Shown piece by piece: positions 57,963 to 64,000 of a stretch of DNA of 64,000 bases. The position numbers and the translations under genes are program-made. The number at the start of each line of letters is the position of its first letter. The stretch's first letter is position 1. The notes under the pieces are model-generated. The model saw only the letters and a list, made by a program, of their open reading frames with translations. It was not told where the DNA came from and searched no databases. Source of the DNA: Anisodus tanguticus (taxonomy: Eukaryota; Streptophyta; Magnoliopsida; Solanales; Solanaceae); contig CM067543.1 in assembly GCA_034509755.1 (NCBI GenBank), positions 16,244,954 through 16,308,953 on the forward strand, in the 5' to 3' direction.

Positions 57963-59017
57963 ATGACACTAAATTTGTTAATTCAGTTTGTGGGAATATA
58001 TCTAAGAATCTGTGGATAATTCATCAAACAAGTTGTGCTTATACCCCTCATCAAAATGGTGTTGTTGATAGGAAGCATAGGTATATCTAAGAAGTGACTA
58101 GGATTATTAGGTTTCAAGGGAAAATACCTACTAAATTCTGGGGATTGTACGTGCAAGCTGCAGTTTATCTCATCAATAGAATCCCTAGTAAGGTGATTAA
58201 ATATCAAACACCCTATGAGAGATTGTACTTCAAAAAACCAAATATTGCACATCTAAGAATCATAGGCTGCTTGTGCTATGCTAAACACCTACAAGAACAA
58301 GATAAGATTAAGTCAAGGTCAAGGTTAGCTATTCATACAGGGTATTCATCTACACAGAAAGTTTACATATTGTATGATCTAAACTCACATACACTATTTG
58401 TGAGCATGGATGTTCAGTTAAGAGAAGATACACTTTCCTTCCAAAAGCAAACTTTTGACTCCTACATACTATTTCCTCCTATAAATATTGATTGCTTATT
58501 TATGATTCCACAAAACGGAACTTACTTGAATCATCCTCAAACCACAATACAACTATACTGCCAGAAAATAACACAAACCAAAGTCAGAATGAATCACAAG
58601 TCCAAACACAAGTTTCTTCAAATAATTTACTAAGTCAACAATAATTACATGTTCAAACTATTGTGACAGTCCTACATAATAGAGTTACACCAGTTGTTCC
58701 TGAAAGAAAGTCAACTAAAGGGAGAAAACCACCAACATAGATGAAAGATTTTGTGTCTTTAAATATTCATCATGATCAACCTTATGTTCTATCAAAATAC
58801 TTATCCTATTATCACATTACACCTTTTTATCAAGATTACACATCTTCGTCTTCTAATATCAAAGAACCTACAACCTATCATGAAGCAGTCAAAGATCCTA
58901 AGTGGGTTGAGGCAATGAAAGCAGAGATTGATGCATTAGAAAACAATCATACTTGGGAAACTGTTATTTTACCACAAGGAAAAATATCAATTGGATGCAA
59001 GTGGATTTACAAAATAA
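57963..59017 (+). mobile_element. Ty1/Copia fragment: integrase core to RT start
   Basis: Plus-strand internal fragment with neither LTR. It starts inside the integrase core and is truncated at its RT by a CACTA-like end. Sharp edges on both sides indicate rearrangement rather than a simple insertion on the left, and an insertion on the right. Confidence 0.8.
57966..59017 (+). pseudogene. Copia integrase and N-terminal RT
   Basis: The frame reads DTKFVNSVCGNISKNLWIIH with the second catalytic Asp, then QTSCAYTPHQNGVVDRKHR, where the usual catalytic Glu of GVVERKHR is Asp. FWGLYVQAAVYLINRIPSKV and HLRIIGCLCYAKHLQ follow, and the fold-back phrase CLFMIPQN. After a variable linker the RT starts: EAVKDPKWVEAMKAEIDALE, NNHTWETVILPQGK, IGCKWIYKI. 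One stop after RKHR and another at 58631. Homology ends at 59017, mid-RT. Confidence 0.82.
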
Positions 59018-59435
59018 CACTACTAAAAACTGTCAAAAATCGATGGAGAAAAAATTAATGGACTGTGTTGAAAAATTAAACCAACGAAAAATCAACGCAG
59101 TCCATCAATTTTAATAATTTTTAATTTTTTTAATTAAAATCGATGGACTACGTTGGTTTATTTTGGCAGATTTTTGTGCCAAAAATTCCGCCAAATTAAA
59201 CTGACATAGTCCGTCAGTTTAATTAAAAAAAAAACCAACGGACTTCATTGGTTTATTAAAAAACAATTAAAAACTATTTTTTATTTTATTTAATTTTTAT
59301 TAATTAATTAATTAATAAATAAATTAATAAAATCGACAGACTCCGTCGATTTATAAAAAATAATTATAAAATGCTTTCAAATTTTAATTTATTAATTAAA
59401 TAAAATATTTTTAATTTTTTATATACTTACGTCAG

Positions 59436-59437
<2 letters not shown>

Positions 59438-59511
<74 letters not shown>
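59438..59511. repeat. TA dinucleotide microsatellite
   Basis: An uninterrupted run of about 36 TA units, inside the CACTA-like region. Strongly foldable. Confidence 0.9.
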
Positions 59512-59516
<5 letters not shown>

Positions 59517-59572
59517 TTTTTAATTGGTCAAAAGTTCAAATGACGGACAAAACCGACGTACTGTGTTGGTTT

Positions 59573-59580
59573 GTCGTCGG
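59573..59580. repeat. Left target-site duplication of the hAT element
   Basis: GTCGTCGG, repeated exactly at 60400-60407. Eight bases is the hAT standard. Confidence 0.85.
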
Positions 59581-60399
59581 TAGGGATGGCAACGGATCGG
59601 ATCTGGATCGGATCCTACTAGATCCAGATCCATTTTCATACCTGAATCCAGATCCATTGGGTCCATAAAAATTATATCCAAATCCGGATCCATTGGATCC
59701 GCCGGGTCCACGGATCGGATCTGGATCCACATGTAAAAAAATTTGCCTTGTTAAAAATGTAACCTTGCTAAGAATTATTTTTTGAACTGACAAACGATTT
59801 TTGCTTAGCTAACAGTTTACTGTGTTTCAATTTTGAAATGTCCATATGAGATATTTTGTTCGTTGTCTCGTTTTGATTGTGAGCTATTAATTGAAAATGT
59901 TGGACAATGACAATAGTTATGGAAAATGCTGACTAATATTTCCACAATGCAGAACTTGCATGTGCTTGAAATCTTTACAAATTAAGTGAATATAATTTTA
60001 ACTACTTGTCTATGGAGATATTAGTCATTCACTAATATAACATTAATTTTATTATCGAAGTTACCTCTTTATTTTTTGGTTTTTGAGTTAACGCGGGGAT
60101 AAATTAAACTTGTTTTGAGAACTAAACTTGCAAGGATGTGCTTAGCAATTTTAAGAAAATACTTATAAAATTACATTCTAGGTTATGAATATATTTAATA
60201 AAAAACGGATCCATGGTTCGGATCTGGACCGGATACGGATCTCAAATACAAGATCCAGATCCAGATCCGATCCGTCAGAAATGGATCCGGGTCTGATCCG
60301 GATCCGTCGGGTCCAAATTTTGAAGATCCATATCCTATAAAACGGATCTGGATCCACCGGATCCACCGGATCCGGGTCCAGGATCCATTGTCATCTCTA
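59581..60399. mobile_element. Non-autonomous hAT element with GATCC-rich ends
   Basis: 819 bp with terminal inverted repeats TAGGGATGGCAACGGATC and, at the right, the complement of TAGAGATGACAATGGATC (15 of 18 match), flanked by a perfect 8-base duplication. Both subterminal regions, about 130 and 200 bp long, are dense in GGATCC, GGATCTGG and GGGTCC words, in inverted orientation to each other. The centre is AT-rich. No transposase coding. The Asp/Pro-rich frames read from the ends are translations of the GGATCC words and are not genes. Confidence 0.85.
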
Positions 60400-60407
60400 G
60401 TCGTCGG

Positions 60408-60990
60408 TTTGTCAAATAGAACAAACCCATTTCGGATCCTTTCTCCAATTTCCCATCTTCCCCGATTAAAAATATTCCCTCACCCCACCAGCGACCAGCA
60501 ATACCCCTACCCCCAACTAGCGCCACCAGCTATTCCCCCACTCCACCAGCATTCCACCGCTTCCACTTTGCTACCGACGACCCCACCCCAGCCACTCTCT
60601 CTCACACAAAATAGTGAGATAAGTTCCTGAAACTACGGTTTTACATTTTTTTGGGGTTCTTCATCTGAATCTATGGTAATATTCATTAATCTTCGAGTGT
60701 TTTCATGGTTTTAGCTTCTGGGTAACTTTCATTTCTTTTCCTCTTCCGTTATTGGTTAATTTTATCAATGAGGTAATTACCTTAAAGCTTGTAGGTGAAT
60801 GAAAAGAAATATTTGCTGCAAAATTTACTTCTGTAATAGTTAAACTTCTTCATGTCCTTAGTGATAGTTTATGGAGATTAAATTATTCATTGTTTTTATT
60901 GTTTAGTTTGCAATACTGTAAAATGTGGTTTGTTTGAGCTAGCATAATTAAAAATGGGATTGAAGATTCTTAAGGTTTTAGCGAAATGAA
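60408..60990. other. Continuation of CACTA-like DNA, pre-LINE interval
   Basis: Resumes TTTGTCAAATAGAAC after the hAT, then a C-rich segment (CCACCAGC, CCCCAC words, 60475-60600). AT-rich sequence follows with a GGTTTTAG and AGGTAA pattern reminiscent of a 5' untranslated exon and intron. No coding frame of note; assignment to the CACTA-like element is inferred from position. Confidence 0.4.
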
Positions 60991-61092
60991 GCACTGTGAT
61001 ATTGCGTGAGCTTTCTCTCTCTTTATCTCTCAGCGCACGATAGCATATCGTATCGTGCACACCCACGGGGAAAAGAGCAAGGAATCCATCAA

Positions 61093-62226
61093 TGAAAGCG
61101 GTAATGGCCATGGAATCCAAAACAAAAGCTACAATGCAACACAAGAAGAAGGAAGGACTGGTTACTCAACTCAATTTGAGTACCGGAGAAACCCTAAGCA
61201 CGAATGAAGAACCCCAAAAAATGGGAATCTATGAACAAGAGATGGAGTAGGATGAGAATCAAACTACTGAGCCTTGAAGAGAATCACAGATGATAGACAA
61301 ACAGAACAAGAAAGATGATGAGGTAACTGAAAATCCAAAGGAAGTAACAGAGAAGATGATGGCAGAAATAAGACAAATACCTTAGAAGACTGAGAAAAAG
61401 AGATGAATGTATCAGGAAGCTCAAGGAAGAGTTCATGGGCAGATGATACAGAAGCACAACCAACAATTGAGAAGAAATTTTCGATTTGGGACAATTTCGA
61501 TATAGAAAAGATAGCTAATGCGGGATTTAAATTAGACTACGTTTCACCCAATATGCATGGTGAAAATCTGATATGTGAAATAGAGTATGATGATATAAGC
61601 TCAGAACTAATGTACTGGAAGAATGCCATTGTTTGCTATGTTCTAGGAGCATACCCCCATTTTCAGTAATGAATGGATACATTCAATGATTATGGGGAAA
61701 ACTAGGGATAAACAAAATATCTATGTTGAAAAATGGAGTTGTATTGGTAAGATTTGATTCGAGTGTAGGAAAGAATGAAGCCCTGCAAGGGGGGTATATA
61801 TCACTTTTATAACAAACCATTCATAGTAAAGGCTTGGAATTCAGACATGGAATCTACTAGGGAGGAACTATATACTGTTCCAATCTGGGTAAAATTACCT
61901 GGTTTAGAATTCAAGTATTGGAGTAAGAAAGGACTAAGCAAAATAGGAAGCCTCATATGCAAACCAGTGATAGTGGATAATCATACAGAAAAGAAGAAGG
62001 GACTCAGTTTTCAAAACTGTTGATTGAACTGGACATGAAAGCTACATTACCTGATAAAGTATACTTCAGGAATGAAAAAGGAAATTTAGTGGAACAGAAG
62101 ATTCAATATGATTGGAAACCAACTTTGTGTCAACAATGTCAAAAATATGGACATGAAGAAAAGGAATGCAGGAAAAAGAAAGGTCAGGGACCAAATGCAA
62201 AAACAGGGGAAGGTAAAGGTACATGA
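61093..62226 (+). pseudogene. LINE ORF1 (DUF4283, zinc knuckle)
   Basis: ATG at 61093 begins MKAVMAMESKTKATMQHKKK, with a stop at about 61249. The open pieces then read WDNFDIEKIANAGFKLDYVS (61403-61669) and GGIYHFYNKPFIVKAWNSDM. VPIWVKLPGLEFKYWSKKGL and SKIGSLICKPVIVDNHTEKK follow (61775-62023), then YFRNEKGNLVEQKIQYDWKP and the knuckle CQQCQKYGHEEKEC (62020-62226). This is the standard order of a plant LINE ORF1, an RNA-binding protein. Broken by three or more frame changes. Confidence 0.8.
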
Positions 62227-62559
62227 GAGGTAACACAAACAAATATGGATGTAAGAGATGATAAAGGGAAGGATAAAATTGATAAGCACACAATAAACTA
62301 ACAGGCTGAAGAGGAAATATAGCTGGGATGGATTACACATGTAAATCCTAGAAGGACTACAAAACTAAGAAATCAAGGTGTAAATCAGATCATCAAATGG
62401 CAACCAGACAGAGTAGAAAAGTGAGCCCAGAAAGACAAGGTGAGAAACAAAATCATCATTTTAAACTACTAGATAAGGAGTTTCCAGTCATACAAGTAAG
62501 ATCAAATGGAACTCAAAAAGGAGGAGGCACAAATAACCCCCAGGATGGACATGGATAAC

Positions 62560-63470
62560 ACCATGTGTTGGAATGTTAGGGGATTGAATGCCCCTAACAA
62601 ACAGAAGGAGGTAAAACTCCTTTGTAATAAAGAGTCCATTGGGTTGATGGGCATAGTGGAAAATAAATAAAGAGTAAAAATATTGATAAGGTTGCAAGTC
62701 TGATGGTTGATGGATGGCAATATATAACCAATCTAGATCAACACAATAATGGTAGAATATGTATCACATGGAGACCTGATATGTTCAGGGTGCATTAAGT
62801 AAGTAGCAATGCACAAACCATAACATGTCAAGTGTTGAATATAAGTCAACAGAAGACCTTAATACTGACAATGATTTATGCTTATAATACTAGGGGAGAA
62901 AGGAAAAGATTATGGCAATATCTGGGCATGGTAAGTGGAGGTACAAACCAACCATGGATGCTAATGGGTGACTTTAACTCAGTATTAAACTTGGATGACA
63001 GGATAGGGGTAATGCAATCAGTATAGCTGAAATTATGGATTTCAAGAATTGTGTAGAACAATGTGAGTCGATAGAATTACCATTTCATTGGAACAGGTAC
63101 ACGTGGAATGATAAAAAGGGGGAAAGAATGATATACTCAAAAATTGATTGGGTGTTCATCAACAATGAGTAGGTTGAACAACATACCAACATTTAGTGCA
63201 TAATTCCTACCAGAAGGAATAAGTGACCATAGTCTAGTAAAAGTAGCCTTAGTTGGGGAAAAAAATCTAAACAACCATTCAAATACTGCAATATTTGGGC
63301 AAGTCATCCTATATTCCTGGACAAGGTGAAGGGTGTATGGCAACAAAATATAGAAGGATGAATGATGATAGATGTTGCTAAAAAAATAAAGTGGATGAAG
63401 AAGGAAATGAGTAAATTGAATGAGGAACATTTAAAAAATATAATTGTAGAAGCAGATGAAGATAGATTGG
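62560..63470 (+). pseudogene. LINE ORF2 endonuclease
   Basis: Starts MCWNVRGLNAPNKQKEVKLL at 62563, the usual first motif of the apurinic-type endonuclease. An E-x-K-like IVENK follows. 62832-63026 has LTMIYAYNTRGERKRLWQYL and MLMGDFNSVLNLDDRIG (the GDFN motif). Near 63215-63240 is ISDHSLVKV, the SDH catalytic motif. Stops occur at about 62665, 62797 and 63165. This enzyme nicks target DNA to prime reverse transcription. Confidence 0.78.
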
Positions 63471-64000
63471 CATTGTAAAAAGCTCAAAAAGAACTACAAG
63501 CATGGCCATTGGATACAAAAAGGCAACAAAATAAAAGAGAAAAATACATCAAATTTAGAAGATCATCATACTTGGCGGAGGCATTCTTACAACAAAGAAG
63601 TAAGGATAATTGGATTAAACTTGGTGATGATTGTACCAAATATTTCTTCTCAGTAATAAAGCCTAGAAAACTTCAACAAGCAGAGTACAATTACAAGATA
63701 ACCAGGGTAATCTACAGACTGATCAAGAAACCATAACTAACATTTTGTGGATTACTATAAAGACATGTTGGGGAAAAAGCAGAAGGTAAAGGTCAGGCAT
63801 GTGATATGTTCTTGAAAAATGGCCACACTCTGAATATAGAAGAACAATTTGAGCTGATAAGACCTTACACACCTAAGGAAGTGAAGGAAGCAATATTCAG
63901 CATTGGTAGAAATAGAAGTCCTGGACTAGATGGGTATGGAAGTGGATTCTTCCAAGATGCATGGGGAGTAATAGAAGAAGATATGGCCAAAGTTCTATTA
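63471..64000 (+). pseudogene. LINE ORF2, start of reverse transcriptase
   Basis: Between endonuclease and RT the frame 63509-63736 reads RSSYLAEAFLQQRSKDNWIK and LGDDCTKYFFSVIK, the conserved W-x-x-x-GD linker. From about 63850 the plus strand reads LIRPYTPKEVKEAIFSIGRN and RSPGLDGYGSGFFQDAWGVI, the first RT block (SPG-DG). The catalytic DD box would lie beyond the window. Confidence 0.75.

Larger units (their letters stand above)
59018..59580. mobile_element. CACTA-like transposon end
   Basis: Begins CACTACTAAAAACTGTCAAA, matching the CACTA-type terminus, within the Copia RT codons. It is followed by many subterminal copies of a CGATGGACTACGTTGGTTTA-like word in both orientations (59042, 59085, 59140, 59200, 59240, 59335, 59553). 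Repeated short inverted subterminal words are typical of CACTA elements. The opposite end with TAGTG and a matching three-base target copy was not found. It continues past the hAT insertion, probably to at least 60800. Confidence 0.6.
60990..64000 (+). mobile_element. L1-type LINE, cut by the window edge
   Basis: Plus-strand non-LTR element: leader, ORF1, endonuclease and the start of RT, leaving at 64000. The 5' edge is approximate. It is distinct from the ORF1-only LINE at 18442: its ORF1 has a different DUF4283 version and a C-x2-C-x4-H-x4-C knuckle. Stops and frame changes run throughout, so it is an old copy. Confidence 0.78.

Noticed and set aside
59520..59793. Asp/Pro-rich frames at 59520-59793, and similar at 60178-60366
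   Set aside because: They translate GGATCC-type subterminal words of the hAT element.
61264..61494. Hydrophobic minus-strand frames at 61264-61494 and 62066-62340
   Set aside because: Antisense shadows of LINE ORF1; A-rich sense sequence gives Leu/Phe-rich antisense.
1..64000. Endogenous pararetrovirus, CRISPR array, operon or prokaryotic defence system
   Set aside because: No movement-protein or coat-protein motif, no regular spacer-repeat array and no co-directional intact gene set were seen; RT pieces are Ty3/gypsy, Copia or LINE type.

Overview
This is plant nuclear DNA, most likely from a member of the nightshade family (Solanaceae). The evidence is the mix of repeats: Tekay/Del-type chromoviruses primed by initiator-Met tRNA, Athila- and Tat-type Ty3/gypsy elements, a SINE of the type common in Solanaceae, L1-type LINEs with DUF4283-like ORF1, and hAT, Stowaway-like and CACTA-like DNA elements. 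A BAHD acyltransferase of the spermidine hydroxycinnamoyl transferase kind fits too. The genus cannot be fixed by reading alone. There is no prokaryotic gene organisation, CRISPR array, rRNA gene or convincing tRNA gene.

Only one host gene looks intact: a single-exon BAHD acyltransferase at 14214-15575 (+). A truncated relative lies 40 kb away at 54377-54626, behind a related and partly duplicated promoter. It has lost its first 96 codons, and a Tat-type LTR begins exactly where its remaining homology stops. Almost everything else is transposable element, mostly nested and decayed.

Layout: 1-4013, 3' part and 3' LTR of a Tekay-like element (A, +). 4014-13850, an Athila-like element (G, -) with gag, protease, RT, RNase H, integrase and an extra downstream ORF; its 3' LTR is not in the window. 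13851-17985, the BAHD gene and intergenic MITE, hAT and SINE fragments. 17986-34413, a Tekay-like element (C, -) whose 3' LTR is split by an ORF1-only LINE (18442-21128, +) and whose RT is split by a complete two-LTR element (B, -, 24353-32865). 34414-35750, a nested palindromic MITE/foldback cluster. 35751-42743, a Tekay-like element (E, +) without its 5' LTR, inserted in the integrase of another Tekay-like element (D, -, 42744-48661). 48662-51445, a gag-plus-LTR remnant (F, -). 51446-54376, LTR-like, hAT, Stowaway-like and other MITE fragments, then the pseudogene promoter. 54627-57962, a Tat-like element (H, +). 57963-59017, a Copia fragment. 59018 onward, a CACTA-like end carrying a hAT element (59581-60399). 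60990-64000, an L1 LINE (+) that runs off the window.

No pol gene is intact; all carry stops, frameshifts or deletions. The strongest structural results are the insertion junctions whose target-site duplications can be read directly: B in C, the ORF1-only LINE in the C LTR, and the hAT in the CACTA-like sequence. I found no convincing new molecular system. The items most worth following are the ORF1-only LINE, the RT-less two-LTR element B, the foldback cluster and the promoter-swapped BAHD fragment. Domain and family names come from recognising motifs by eye, not from a search.
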